NCBI RefSeq assembly: GCF_000317635.1
Contig: NC_019779.1
Span: forward strand, 1,364,001 to 1,428,000
DNA: 64,000 nt
Origin: Halothece sp. PCC 7418
Lineage (GTDB): Bacteria > Cyanobacteriota > Cyanobacteriia > Cyanobacteriales > Rubidibacteraceae
Direction: 5' to 3'
Part shown: piece after piece, positions 37,468 through 45,617 of the stretch
Position numbering within the stretch: position 1 is the stretch's first letter
How the letters are laid out: every line of letters starts with the position of its first letter
The notes under the pieces: model-generated
Seen by the model: only the letters and a program-made list of their open reading frames with translations
Told to the model about the DNA's origin: nothing
Databases searched by the model: none
Program-made: the position numbers and the translations under genes

Positions 37468-39390
37468 GTGAAGATAAAGATGGAACACTATAACAATTTA
37501 CAACTTGCCCTTTGCAGTGGAAAGGGAGGCGTGGGAAAAACTACGGTTTCTTGTAGTTTAGCCCGTCATTGGGCGCGAGAGTTTCCCCAAGAACGGGTTT
37601 TATTATTATCCACTGATCCCGCCCATTCTGTGGGAGATGTCCTCGATTTAGCGGTTTCTGAAAAGGCAACCCCGTTAAGTGATTTACCAAACTTACAAGT
37701 GCGGGCTCTCAATGCACAAACCCTGTTAGCTGAATTTAAAGAACGCTACGGAGAGACTCTGGAAATCTTAGTGGAACGGGGAAGTTTTGTCGATGGGGAG
37801 GATTTGACCCCCGCTTGGGATTTGGGATGGCCCGGCTTAGATGAGTTGATGGGGGTTTTAGAAATTCAACGCTTATTTAATGACGAGGAAGTGGATCGCA
37901 TTGTGGTGGATATGGCCCCGAGTGGTCACAGTCTCCATTTATTTGAAATGATGGATTTTCTGGATCACTTTCTCGGTGGCTTAGAAGGCTTTCAAGAGAA
38001 ACATCGCGTCATGGTGAAAAGTTTATCGCGGAACTACACCCCAGATGAGACGGATGAGTTTTTAGAGAAAATGCGGGATGATTTAGCCCGAGGCAGATCT
38101 TTACTGCAAGATGAGGAAAGAACGGCTTGTTTGGTAGGCGCGATCGCGCAACCCATGAGTTGGCTAGAAACTCAAGATTTTGTTGCGTCTCTCCAAGAGC
38201 TAAAAATTCCTTGTGGTGGCGTGTTTGTGAATCGTGTCCTTGATGATGAGAGTGAGACTCAGCGCGATCGGTTTTATGAACAACAGCAACTTCTCGAAAA
38301 GTTCCGTGAAAGTACCAATCCCCTCCCGCTATATAGGATTCCAGAACAAGAAGCTGATCCAGTGGGAATGAACGCTCTAGATGAATTATTCCCACAAATT
38401 CAGCCAGTTGGGGAAATCACCCTTCCCGACCCGCCAACAACTGTCCAATTTCCAGACCCCATTCCTCCAGGACTCCCAGATTGGATTAGCGAAGGTCGTC
38501 AACTCCTGTTAGTGGGCGGAAAAGGCGGAGTGGGTAAAACCACCACCGCAGCAGCTGTGGGTTGGGGGATTGCCGAAAAGTATCCCGATCAGCAGATTCG
38601 GTTAATGTCTATTGATCCCGCCCATTCTCTCGCAGATGCGTTTGATCTTCCTCTTGGACATGAAGCAGTTGCGATTACTGATAACCTGAGTGCCCAAGAA
38701 ATTGATTCTGAGATTCTCCTCGATGAGTTTCGGGAGGAATACCTTTGGGAATTAGCAGAAATGATGAGTGGGGGAAGTGGCGACACTGAAGGACTACAAA
38801 TTGCTTATGGTCCAGCTGCGTGGCGACAAATGGTCTCTCAAGGGTTGCCAGGTGTGGATGAAATGTTAGCCCTGTTGACGGTGGTGGATCAACTGGAATC
38901 TGGAGAACAAGATTTAATTATTGTGGATACTGCACCCACGGGTCATTTACTCCGCTTTTTAGAAATGCCTACCGCCCTCACCGACTGGTTAAGCTGGATT
39001 TTCAAGCTGTGGATGAAATATCAAGCAGCAGCTGGACACATGGAATTAATGACGCGATTGCGACAACTGCGGAAACGAGTGGTCAATACCCATAAAAAAT
39101 TGCAAGATCCCGACTATACCGAATTTATTGGCGTTCTGCAAAATCAAAGCGCGATCGTTGCTGAAACAGAACGGATGATGCAAGCCCTCGCCCAACAAGG
39201 GGTTTCCCAACATTACATTATCCATAACCGCTATGAAGCCAACCAAGAGATTGCTGATGGTGTCTTCTCTGACCAGACTTTGATTCGTTTGCCCAATTTA
39301 CCGCGATCGGTAACCCCTTTAGAACAGATTAAAGGAGCAGCAAAATTATTATCCTTAAAGCGAAAAGAAGACTCCCGTCATCCCCACTAG
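37468..39390 (+). CDS. ArsA/Get3-family ATPase with two fused modules
   Basis: 640 residues with two deviant Walker A motifs, CSGKGGVGKTTVSCSLA (residues ~16) and VGGKGGVGKTTTAAAVG (~348). Each is followed by STDPAHS/SIDPAHS switch motifs and by VVDMAPSGHSLHL or IVDTAPTGHLLRF. The duplicated architecture is that of ArsA rather than single-module Get3. No arsB, arsD or arsR is adjacent, so arsenite transport is not implied; a tail-anchored-protein or other chaperone role is possible. The start could also be MEHYNN, 12 bp in. Confidence 0.9.
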   Translation: MKIKMEHYNNLQLALCSGKGGVGKTTVSCSLARHWAREFPQERVLLLSTDPAHSVGDVLDLAVSEKATPLSDLPNLQVRALNAQTLLAEFKERYGETLEILVERGSFVDGEDLTPAWDLGWPGLDELMGVLEIQRLFNDEEVDRIVVDMAPSGHSLHLFEMMDFLDHFLGGLEGFQEKHRVMVKSLSRNYTPDETDEFLEKMRDDLARGRSLLQDEERTACLVGAIAQPMSWLETQDFVASLQELKIPCGGVFVNRVLDDESETQRDRFYEQQQLLEKFRESTNPLPLYRIPEQEADPVGMNALDELFPQIQPVGEITLPDPPTTVQFPDPIPPGLPDWISEGRQLLLVGGKGGVGKTTTAAAVGWGIAEKYPDQQIRLMSIDPAHSLADAFDLPLGHEAVAITDNLSAQEIDSEILLDEFREEYLWELAEMMSGGSGDTEGLQIAYGPAAWRQMVSQGLPGVDEMLALLTVVDQLESGEQDLIIVDTAPTGHLLRFLEMPTALTDWLSWIFKLWMKYQAAAGHMELMTRLRQLRKRVVNTHKKLQDPDYTEFIGVLQNQSAIVAETERMMQALAQQGVSQHYIIHNRYEANQEIADGVFSDQTLIRLPNLPRSVTPLEQIKGAAKLLSLKRKEDSRHPH

Positions 39391-39457
39391 GCTTGACGGT
39401 GAAACGGGGGGTATTGCAAAGTTTCGCTGAAAATAAAGACAATTATAGACAGGTTAA

Positions 39458-39510
39458 GTCAAAGATTACGCCTTCCTAAACGGAAGGCGCCTGCGCGTGA
39501 CCGTTGGTCA
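39458..39510 (+). repeat. Palindromic unit ending in TGACCGTTGGTCA (copy 2)
   Basis: GTCAAAGATTACGCCTTCC, TAAAC, GGAAGGCG, then CTGCGCG in place of the expected complement, then TGACCGTTGGTCA. Only the inner arms pair, so this copy has one altered arm compared with the perfect copy at 57812-57863. It lies just upstream of the possible promoter at 39521. Confidence 0.7.
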
Positions 39511-39520
39511 TTTCTTCTTG

Positions 39521-39529
39521 TGTTATAAT
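39521..39529 (+). promoter_or_regulatory. Extended -10 promoter motif
   Basis: TGTTATAAT: a consensus TATAAT with the TGn extension. No good -35 at standard spacing. No ORF follows within 300 bp, but a strongly hairpin-rich stretch does. Confidence 0.45.
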
Positions 39530-39535
39530 GGCATC

Positions 39536-39735
39536 AGAAATGACTTAACCTCATTTTAATGAAGAGACTCACTCTAACAGAGTGAATAATCTCAATCTTG
39601 AAGTAGTTGGTAACTCCATCTTAGATGGAAAACCAATAGAGAGGCTCGTAGTTAGCCCAGTAAGGTTCCGACCTTACAAAGCCTGAGTAGATTTGTCTAC
39701 AAAATTGGTAACTATTGCAACCCATAATCAGACAA
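39536..39735 (+). ncRNA. Candidate structured RNA of unknown class
   Basis: No ORF. Hairpins in order: GAGA...TCTC enclosing CACTCT/AGAGTG; TTGGT...ACCAA enclosing CCATCT/AGATGG; AGGCT...AGCCT enclosing GTAAGGT/ACCTTAC; GTAGA/TCTAC. Two of the compound stems show nested pairing across asymmetric internal loops. TTGGTAACT occurs twice, flanking the middle stems. An extended -10 sits just upstream. It matches no RNA family I know. It might be a regulatory RNA or a remnant of a mobile-element guide RNA. Confidence 0.4.
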
Positions 39736-39738
39736 TAG

Positions 39739-40193
39739 TTTATCTCAGTGCGACGAGAAGACCCCCGTTATACCAGAGGTTAACGGGGGATGAATCGTAG
39801 CCAAATAAAAAAAGCGCGAAAGCGCATCCATACAAATTCTCAAAGAAGTGTGTTGGAAACGAGGAAAGTATTTCTCAGAAGTGGAGGCAAAAGGAAGCAC
39901 CCAAACTTGTCCAAGATGTAGCACTCATGTTGGGAAAGATCTCAGCGTAAGGATTCATGAATGTCCTCAGTGCAACTTAGTCGCGGATCGGGATGTGGCT
40001 GCTGCTTGTGTGCTACGAAGTCGAGGAATCGAAAAGATAAATAGTACCGTCGGACGCATCGGGAATCAAAACGCCTAGGCAATCGGGCTGTCGGGAGACT
40101 GGAATCCCAGTCTTAGATCAGTGGTGTAATCCCATTCATGGGAATAACTAGGAAGCCCCCGCTATAACGAAGTTTAGCGGGGGAGGATGTCAC
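39739..40193 (+). mobile_element. Internally deleted TnpB element (about 455 bp)
   Basis: Both ends match the element at 60788-62079. The left hairpin is CCCCCGTTA/TAACGGGGG and the right hairpin CCCCCGCTA/TAGCGGGGG, ending GGATGTCAC. Between them everything from just after GCGCATCCATA to AAATTCTCAAAG is missing, so only the C-terminal third of tnpB remains. Ends-only derivatives of this kind can be moved in trans. The left end lacks the 45-bp palindromic cassette found at 60841 and so provides its empty site. Confidence 0.85.
39848..40078 (+). pseudogene. tnpB: C-terminal remnant of TnpB
   Basis: About 76 residues: WKRGKYFSEVEAKGSTQTC, the zinc finger CPRC...CPQC, and RuvC-III VADRDVAAACVL. 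Nearly identical to the end of the TnpB at 61450-62037. There is no N-terminus and no RuvC-I or RuvC-II, so it is not functional. Confidence 0.88.
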
Positions 40194-40312
40194 AACGACA
40201 TTACACTCACACATCAAATTTTGTATTCATTCTTCAATTAAATACGTAAGTATTGTTATAAGATAGATTAAAATGAAGCTAGTTAAAGAGTCAATCTGTC
40301 TTCAAAAAAGTT

Positions 40313-40666
40313 ATGAAGATCAAAAAACATATCAGTTGGGGAACTAAACCGATCATTGCATCCAGCTTAATCTTGATGTCAACTTTACCTCTGATGGCTC
40401 AATCTACTCCTAGTGAAAGTGTACACAGTTTTTGTCAACGCTATGCAGAAGATTACGCTAATCGACATAGAGGAGAAGGTGCTTTAGAGGGGGCTGCACG
40501 AGGGGCTACTGGTGGGGCACTCTTTGGGGCTATTCTTGGTGATACAGGGGGAGGGGCTCTCGCTGGGGCTGGTCTTGGGGCTGTGGGAGGGGGGATTCGC
40601 CAATCACAATCAAGGCAAGCCTTGGTCAGACAAGCCTATGACCGTTGTATTCGCGAACGCCAATAA
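40313..40666 (+). CDS. Exported glycine-zipper protein
   Basis: 117 residues. Signal peptide with cleavage expected after LPLMAQ. The middle (residues ~55-95) is a glycine-zipper repeat (GALEGAARGATGGALFGAI, GGGALAGAGLGAVGGG), a motif of outer-membrane or periplasmic proteins that insert in membranes. The C-terminus is basic with one Cys (YDRCIRERQ), and another Cys lies near residue 41. The next small exported protein gene starts 12 bp downstream with the RBS AAGGAGG, indicating an operon. Confidence 0.78.
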   Translation: MKIKKHISWGTKPIIASSLILMSTLPLMAQSTPSESVHSFCQRYAEDYANRHRGEGALEGAARGATGGALFGAILGDTGGGALAGAGLGAVGGGIRQSQSRQALVRQAYDRCIRERQ

Positions 40667-40678
40667 AAGGAGGAAAAT

Positions 40679-40999
40679 ATGAATATTCAAAAAAAAAGCT
40701 TGTTGTTAGCAAGTATGACAATGGGAATCCTAAGTATTGGGGTTGAGGCAATTGCACAACCTGAGAATGAACCTGTTTCACCCATCAATTTGGAAGCAAT
40801 AACCTGCCGTGACTTATTACTTATGGATGGAGAAGAAGAAGAAAATACAATTCTTTTTATGCACGGTTATATGAGTGGCGAAAGAGAGGAAACAATGATA
40901 GATATTGGTAAATTAATAGCGGTCACAGATCAAGTCAAAAATACTTGTATTGACGAGCCGAGTAATGAATTAATGCAAGTTTTTGAACAATATCACTAG
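40679..40999 (+). CDS. HdeA/HdeB-like exported protein
   Basis: 106 residues. Signal peptide ending about IEAIAQ/VEAIAQP. The mature part has LEAITCRDLLLMDGEEEENTILF, YMSG, and a second Cys in VKNTCIDEPSNELMQVF. This is the two-cysteine layout of HdeA-like periplasmic acid-stress chaperones. The preceding RBS AAGGAGGAAAAT is strong and only 12 bp follow the glycine-zipper gene, so they are co-transcribed. Confidence 0.75.
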   Translation: MNIQKKSLLLASMTMGILSIGVEAIAQPENEPVSPINLEAITCRDLLLMDGEEEENTILFMHGYMSGEREETMIDIGKLIAVTDQVKNTCIDEPSNELMQVFEQYH

Positions 41000-41099
41000 C
41001 TATTAAGAATGATGCAATAAACTAAAGCCAACCAATGATTTGGCTCTAGATAGTTCCAGTATAGAAATTGATGTTCAGGGGGATGTTTACGGCTTGCTC

Positions 41100-41510
41100 T
41101 CCAACCTCCTTCAAAGCGCGATCGCGCTCCCAAACACTCGATTAAACTCCCAAAACTGATCGCGCCTTCCCTCCGCATCCCTACAAACCGATGTGGCGAA
41201 GCGGGTCGCTGTACGAGCATCGCGCAAAGGACACAATTAGAAGTTCCACAAGTTGTCACCTGATTTTTGCAGGGTTCACAACTCAGTCAGCGATCGCGCG
41301 CCGTGATAACTGGCTGTATCGCGCTTCCCAACACCCGATCGCGCCTTCCCAAAACTCGATCGACCCTCCCAAACACTCAATCCCCCAACAGCCGATCGCG
41401 CTTCCCATCTCACTCCAAACCGCAATCGCGCTACTTCCTCATCCTCAAAACACCCGTTTGCGTAGCATACGCGGTAGCCTAATCGCGCTTTAGGCAAGTC
41501 TCACAGCGAC
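41100..41510. repeat. HIP1-centred repeat cluster (minus-orientation units)
   Basis: Degenerate units of the form CGATCGCGC-TTCCC-xxC-TC-AAAAC, in the opposite orientation to those at 58-63 kb. They fill most of the 617-bp gap 41000-41616. At 41188-41222 is an orphan copy of the CCGATG...ACGAGCATCG palindrome otherwise found upstream of the TA modules. At 41455-41480 lies a small GCGTA/TACGC palindrome. The reading frames here are repeat-derived, and no gene is seen. Confidence 0.7.
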
Positions 41511-41616
41511 ATTGCGCTTTCCTCCAATTTTTAAATCAGTTAAAATTAAAATAAATAGGAAAAGTAAGACAAAACGGCTTTCCTGCCTTAGAAGCGTAGA
41601 AAACAAGGAGTGAACG

Positions 41617-41832
41617 ATGCAAGTTAAAGATTTAACAGTTGAAGAATTCAAAGAATTAATTCGAGAAGTAATAGATGATGTTCTTGAAGAAGTATCAGTT
41701 GATTCTGATGAGGGAAAATTAATTAGACCTGAGATTCAACAAGAATTGCAAAAAAGACAACATTCCCGTCAAACTGGAGAAAGCAAATTAGTGAGTTCCC
41801 AAGAGGTAATGAAGGAATTGGGAATTGAATAA
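41617..41832 (+). CDS. RelB-like antitoxin
   Basis: 71 residues, acidic N-terminal half (LTVEEFKELIREVIDDVLEE) and a polar C-terminal half ending LVSSQEVMKELGIE. It overlaps the following RelE toxin by one base (TAATG). The RBS AAGGAG lies upstream. Type II antitoxin by context; the DNA-binding fold is not obvious. Confidence 0.75.
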   Translation: MQVKDLTVEEFKELIREVIDDVLEEVSVDSDEGKLIRPEIQQELQKRQHSRQTGESKLVSSQEVMKELGIE

Positions 41833-42095
41833 TGGGTTATACGGTTAAATATGATGCCCAAGCTGTAGCTGAGTTAAAAAAGCTACCATCCAAATTAGGA
41901 AAACGAATTGTTAATAAAATTAACTGGTTAGCAGAAAACTTTGAAAAAGTTAACTTATTTCCTTTATCTGGAGATTTATCAAGATTTTATAAATTAAGAG
42001 TGGGTGATTATCGGGTAATCTATAGTTTAGATCAAAATTCAGAAACAATTATTATTGAAAAAGTTGGGCATCGTCGAGAAATTTACAACATATAG
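41832..42095 (+). CDS. RelE/ParE family toxin
   Basis: 87 residues: AVAELKKLPSKLGKRIVNKI, PLSGDLSRFYKLRVGDYRVIYSL and IIIEKVGHRREIYNI. These are the RelE fold signatures, including the basic residues and the conserved GDYRV strand and HRREIY C-terminus. It probably cleaves mRNA at the ribosome, neutralised by the upstream antitoxin. Confidence 0.88.
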   Translation: MGYTVKYDAQAVAELKKLPSKLGKRIVNKINWLAENFEKVNLFPLSGDLSRFYKLRVGDYRVIYSLDQNSETIIIEKVGHRREIYNI

Positions 42096-42203
42096 ACTAC
42101 TTACACTCTCCCCAAAACCCGATCGCGCTCTTCCAAAAACCGATCAAAACTCTTGCGCTAACATTCAGTTAAGAGTCATCAATCTAGTCAAATCACCGAA
42201 AAA

Positions 42204-42458
42204 ATGGCAAAAGTTGAAGTAGAGCTACCAGAAACAGCATTTTCAGCCCTTCGCAAAGCCCCCCATGAATTTGTCCAAGAAATGCGAGTGGCTGCCGCTG
42301 TTAAGTGGTACGAATTAGGAGAAATTTCTCAAGGAAAAGCAGCTGAGGTTGCTGGTTTAACAAGAGCAGATTTTATCAACGCTTTAAGCCGATACAAAGT
42401 TTCAGTTTTTCAATACACTGCATCTGAATTAACTGAGGAGTTAAAGCAGTGGCAATAG
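42204..42458 (+). CDS. UPF0175 antitoxin-type protein
   Basis: 84 residues. VELPETAFSALRKAPHEF, then VAAAVKWYELGEISQGKAAE and VAGLTRADFINALSRYKV: the UPF0175 pattern with a helix-turn-helix. These proteins pair with DUF3368 PIN proteins, which is the next gene, overlapping it by 10 bp. The partner is split by a TnpB element, so this antitoxin is probably orphaned. Confidence 0.85.
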   Translation: MAKVEVELPETAFSALRKAPHEFVQEMRVAAAVKWYELGEISQGKAAEVAGLTRADFINALSRYKVSVFQYTASELTEELKQWQ

Positions 42459-42784
42459 CGAAAGTGGTTGTTAATGCTTCACCGTTAATCACATTATTTA
42501 AAAGCAATCAAGCAGAACTATTGCCACAACTTTTTCAAGAAATTGTTATCCCACAAGGCGTTTGGGACGAAATTGTTATCCCTGGACAATTAGATGCTGC
42601 AGCACAAATGTTACCAAAAACACAATGGATCAATTGTAGAAAAGTCGAAAGAGTTGATGGGAAGATAGAAGCATGGGATTTAGGGGTTGGGGAATCACAG
42701 GTTCTTAGCTACGCTCTTACTCACCCTAACAATACAGCAATGGTAGATGATATGGCAGCAAGAAAAGGGGCGCAAAACTTTTAA
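42449..42784 (+). pseudogene. DUF3368 PIN-like toxin, 5' part (interrupted)
   Basis: 111 codons from a GTG: VVVNASPLITLFKSN (the PIN motif with the first acidic site altered to N/S, typical of DUF3368), PQGVWDEIV, LGVGESQVLSYAL and MVDDMAARKGAQ. The frame runs into the TnpB element after QNF. The 3' part resumes at 44268. The intact protein would be about 160 residues. Confidence 0.88.
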
Positions 42785-42830
42785 CGACGTGAGCGGGAAT
42801 TCCCCCACCTCAACGAAGTAGGTGGGGGAC

Positions 42831-42873
42831 GGGGCTTATAAAGGGCGGAATGCGATTCCGCCCACAGCCCCTC
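42831..42873 (-). repeat. 43-bp palindromic cassette, copy C
   Basis: Immediately follows the left-end hairpin of the TnpB element. GGGGCTTATAAA, inner palindrome GGGCGGAAT/ATTCCGCCC with a GCG loop, then ACAGCCCCTC. Outer arms are shared with copies D and E; the inner stem differs. Confidence 0.8.
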
Positions 42874-42975
42874 ATGAAAGCGAACTTAGAACGAAGCCCG
42901 ATCAAATAGTATTAGGGATTGACAAACTTCGGTTGTTGCTTTATCGTAATTATAGATTACGTTATATTTACCGCT

Positions 42976-44280
42976 ATGCTACGAGCAATTAAGGTTAGAC
43001 TATATCCAACACCTTCTCAGCAGTCCCAACTCAATCAAGTGATGGGATGTGCTAGATATTGGTGGAATTATGCACTAGCCTTATGCAAACAGCATTATAA
43101 AGATACAGGGAAAGGCTTGGGACGAACGGCTCTCAATGCTTATCTTCCTCTGTTAAAACGTCAAGAAGAGACTGCCTTCTTGAAAGAGTGTCCTGCTCAA
43201 GTTTTGCAGGCTACCACCTTGAACCTTACCAAGGCTTACAAGAACTTTTTTGAAGGGCGTGCAAGATACCCGAGATTCAAAAGTTTTGATCAAAGGCAGT
43301 CTTGCCAATTCCCTCAGCACGTCAAAATAGTCGATAATAAAGCTCTGAGACTTCCTAAGATGGAAGGACTCGTCAAAGCAAAGATTCATCGACTATTTGA
43401 AGATGGGAAGTTAAAGACAGTTACTATTAGTCGGACACCAACTGGAAAGTATTATGCTTCCTTGTTGTTTGAGACTCAACAGGAAAAGCCAACCCCAGTT
43501 ACAGAAGGTAAGGTAGCGGGAATAGATTTAGGAATTAAAGAGTTTGCCCTTGTTCACGATGGTGAGAAATGCTCTAAGTTTCCTAACCCTAAACATTTAT
43601 CTAAACATGAGAAAAATCTCAAGCGTAAACAGAAAAAGTTAGCCCGTAAACAAAAGGGTTCTCAATCAAGAAATAAAGCGAGAAAGCTAGTCGCTAAGGT
43701 ACACGAACGAGTTAGCAATACCCGCCAAGACTATCTGCATAAGGTATCCCGAAAAATTGTGGATAACAATCAGGTAGTCGTAGTGGAGAACCCGTCCGTT
43801 CACCTGAATTCAATTCAGGTGCTTGCGGACGGGCGCATTCCGCGTTTGAACATCAAGGGTATGGTCCGTAACCACAAACTAGCCAAAGCCATTTCTGATG
43901 TGAGTTGGGGAATGTTTGTTAACTTCTTAGACTATAAGCTCAAAGAAAAAGGTGGATTTCTAGTCGAGATTGACAGATGGTTTCCCAGTTCTAAACTCTG
44001 CTCAAACTGTCATTATGAGTTAGAAAGTCTAGACCTAGAAGTAAGGGAATGGACTTGTCCTAAATGCGGAACTCACCATGACCGTGATGAGAACGCATCT
44101 AAGAACATTAGAGCAGAAGGAATCAGAATGCTTTCCGTCTCTGGAACGGGGACTGCTGCGGTAGGAGGGGATAGAAGTCCCAAACTTGGTCGTAAGGTCA
44201 AGTTTGGGCATTCCCCTACGAATATCGAAGCCCCAACCTGCGTTCATCGAGGTTGGGGTAGTTCACAATTCCCACATTAG
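42976..44280 (+). CDS. tnpB: TnpB with an in-frame 18-residue palindrome-encoded insertion
   Basis: 434 residues from ATG 42976 (MLRAIKVRLYPTPSQ); the longer frame from 42919 is unlikely. RuvC-I AGIDLGIKEFAL, RuvC-II VVVEN, zinc finger CSNC...CPKC, RuvC-III HDRDENASKNI. Directly after the RuvC-II Glu-Asn, 18 residues (PSVHLNS...GRIPR) encoded by a 54-bp palindrome interrupt the usual N-x-x-V-K-G-M-V sequence. The stop codon TAG lies in the host DUF3368 sequence beyond the element end. Catalytic residues are intact, but activity is uncertain. Confidence 0.85.
   Translation: MLRAIKVRLYPTPSQQSQLNQVMGCARYWWNYALALCKQHYKDTGKGLGRTALNAYLPLLKRQEETAFLKECPAQVLQATTLNLTKAYKNFFEGRARYPRFKSFDQRQSCQFPQHVKIVDNKALRLPKMEGLVKAKIHRLFEDGKLKTVTISRTPTGKYYASLLFETQQEKPTPVTEGKVAGIDLGIKEFALVHDGEKCSKFPNPKHLSKHEKNLKRKQKKLARKQKGSQSRNKARKLVAKVHERVSNTRQDYLHKVSRKIVDNNQVVVVENPSVHLNSIQVLADGRIPRLNIKGMVRNHKLAKAISDVSWGMFVNFLDYKLKEKGGFLVEIDRWFPSSKLCSNCHYELESLDLEVREWTCPKCGTHHDRDENASKNIRAEGIRMLSVSGTGTAAVGGDRSPKLGRKVKFGHSPTNIEAPTCVHRGWGSSQFPH
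43792..43845 (+). repeat. 54-bp in-frame palindromic insertion, copy 1
   Basis: CCGTCCG, 2 nt, a perfect 10+1+10 inner palindrome (CACCTGAATT arm), 4 nt, CGGACGG, then the tail GCGCATTCCGCG. Length divisible by three, with no stop in the tnpB frame. The same architecture, length and tail occur in another tnpB at 46272-46325. Confidence 0.82.
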
Positions 44281-44420
44281 GAACAGGAGCAATGATTGTT
44301 TTAGCCAAGCGCAAAGGATTAATTTCCTCAGTGACACCCAGATTAAAAACCTTACAAGATTCTGGTTTATGGCTATCGGAAGAAGTGATTAGTTTATTAA
44401 AAGCACAAGCTGAGGAATGA
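44268..44420 (+). pseudogene. DUF3368 PIN-like toxin, 3' part
   Basis: Reads IPTLGTGAMIVLAKRKGLISS, LQDSGLWLSEEVISLLKAQ and a stop at 44418-44420, the normal C-terminus of DUF3368 proteins (LGTxGLLLLAKxxGLI). In frame with 42449-42784 once the TnpB element is removed. Confidence 0.88.
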
Positions 44421-44745
44421 TCGCGCTACTTCCTCATCGCCAAAGCCGATCGCGCTCCCAACACCCGATCGCGCTCCCCACAAGCTGATCCCGCCTCCCA
44501 AGACCCGATCGCGCCCTCCAACACCGATCGCGCCCCAACACCCGATCGCGCTTCCTTCCTCATTCCAAAATACCGATCGCGCTCCCCACAAGCTGATCCC
44601 GCCTCCCAACCTGATCGCGCGCAGTGATAACTGGCTGTATCGTCAATACATTCTCGAATCAACACAAGTGATTTATGCCCAAGGATAATTGATATACAAC
44701 AAACGAGTAGCTGATCGCGCCCCTAAAACTCGATCGCGCACTTAT
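44420..44745. repeat. HIP1-centred repeat cluster
   Basis: About ten units containing CGATCGCGC plus CTCCC/TTCC and an A/C-rich linker, partly arranged as larger repeats (the stretch with CCCCACAAGCTGATCCCGCC occurs twice). It fills the 328 bp between the broken DUF3368 gene and vapC. No gene is seen; the frames are repeat-derived. Confidence 0.7.
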
Positions 44746-44748
44746 CTT

Positions 44749-45162
44749 CTAATTAGTTGATGGGGCAATTAAATTCAAGTTGGGAAAATATGTTTTATAT
44801 CGACCCTGATCTCTTGTCAAAAGAGTCATTTTTTCAACAAAAGCATGAGCACCAATATAAAAATCAGGTAAGGGGGAACGTTTAGTTCCTCCACGACGGC
44901 GATAATTCAAAAAACATTTACCTGCTAAAAAAGCAGCTTGATAGGGAAGAGGATCGTAGCGAAAGTAATTTTTCGGTAGTGCCGCTTGTAATTCTTCGAT
45001 TTGATCAAAACCAATGGAAATTTCTGCATAAATAATGGGATTAATGACTAAAATTGATTGATTTGCTAGCTTAGTTAGTTGGGAAGCAGACCATTGAAAC
45101 CATTGTTGATCTTCAGTAAATATATCTAAAATGACATTGCTATCCACTAAAATATCAGCCAT
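44749..45162 (-). CDS. vapC: VapC-type PIN-domain ribonuclease
   Basis: 137 residues from ATG 45162. PIN acidic residues: ILVDSNVILDIF (first Asp), INPIIYAEISIGF (Glu), PLPDFYIGAHA (Asp) and LLTRDQGRYKTYFP (Asp). Cleaves RNA, typically tRNA or rRNA, when freed from its antitoxin (family knowledge). It starts 2 bp after the AbrB-type antitoxin stop. Confidence 0.9.
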   Translation of the reverse strand: MADILVDSNVILDIFTEDQQWFQWSASQLTKLANQSILVINPIIYAEISIGFDQIEELQAALPKNYFRYDPLPYQAAFLAGKCFLNYRRRGGTKRSPLPDFYIGAHAFVEKMTLLTRDQGRYKTYFPNLNLIAPSTN

Positions 45163-45164
45163 AT

Positions 45165-45404
45165 TCAATTACGAGTGATTTCTATAATTTCATCAGTGGT
45201 TAGATTAGATGTTGCTTTGCCTTTCATGGTATCTATGAGTTCTTTTCCTACATTATTCAATGACAATTTTTGTTTTTTATGAATTTCTAATTTATTATCT
45301 ACAACTTGTAATTCTACTTCAGTTCCTGGCTCTAAACCCAATTGAGAAACAATCTCTGACGGAATCTGAATTTGTCCTTGTTGGTTGATAGTTACCTTTG
45401 ACAT
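45165..45404 (-). CDS. vapB: AbrB-type antitoxin (VapB)
   Basis: 79 residues. The swapped-hairpin AbrB fold: SKVTINQQGQIQIPSEIV, LGLEPGTEVELQVVDNKLEI. The C-terminal tail (KELIDTMKGKATSN) would wrap the VapC partner encoded next. The start is placed at MSKVT (45404); a longer frame begins at 45413. Confidence 0.88.
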   Translation of the reverse strand: MSKVTINQQGQIQIPSEIVSQLGLEPGTEVELQVVDNKLEIHKKQKLSLNNVGKELIDTMKGKATSNLTTDEIIEITRN

Positions 45405-45617
45405 TTTGATCAATCAGTGGCTCATTATTCTGATGACTAGTTTACTCCATCGCGCTTCCCACTATTATTATCTTCCTAACAGCGATTAGGCTCCGCCTAT
45501 GCTTCGGTAAGGGTTCCCCTGAGCTCGCCGAAGGGCTCAGCAACAGCTTCGCGATCGCGCTTCCTCCCCCATCCCAAAACAGCGATTCTTATTTCCCAAT
45601 CGTGAACTCACCCACGA

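Larger units (their letters stand above)
42782..44267 (+). mobile_element. TnpB element inserted in the DUF3368 toxin gene
   Basis: Left end with the CCCCCACCT/AGGTGGGGG hairpin (42802-42828), right end with the CCCCAACCT/AGGTTGGGG hairpin (about 44231-44258). Joining TTT before it to ATTCCCACA after it restores the DUF3368 frame (QNF-IPTLGTG), so the junctions are well defined to a base or two, with no clear target duplication, as expected of IS200/IS605. It encodes TnpB only. The left end carries palindromic cassette C. Confidence 0.88.

Noticed and set aside
37468-39390. Arsenite efflux operon
   Set aside because: Only the duplicated ArsA-type ATPase is present, with no arsB, arsR or arsD nearby; the family also has non-arsenic roles.
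41191-41493. Several overlapping ORFs in the 41-kb gap
   Set aside because: They are translations of HIP1 repeats (PKTRS/HPKQRS-type repeats) with no RBS or domain.
44397-44665. Glycine/arginine-rich ORFs (GARSxxxG repeats)
   Set aside because: Antisense translation of HIP1 repeat units.
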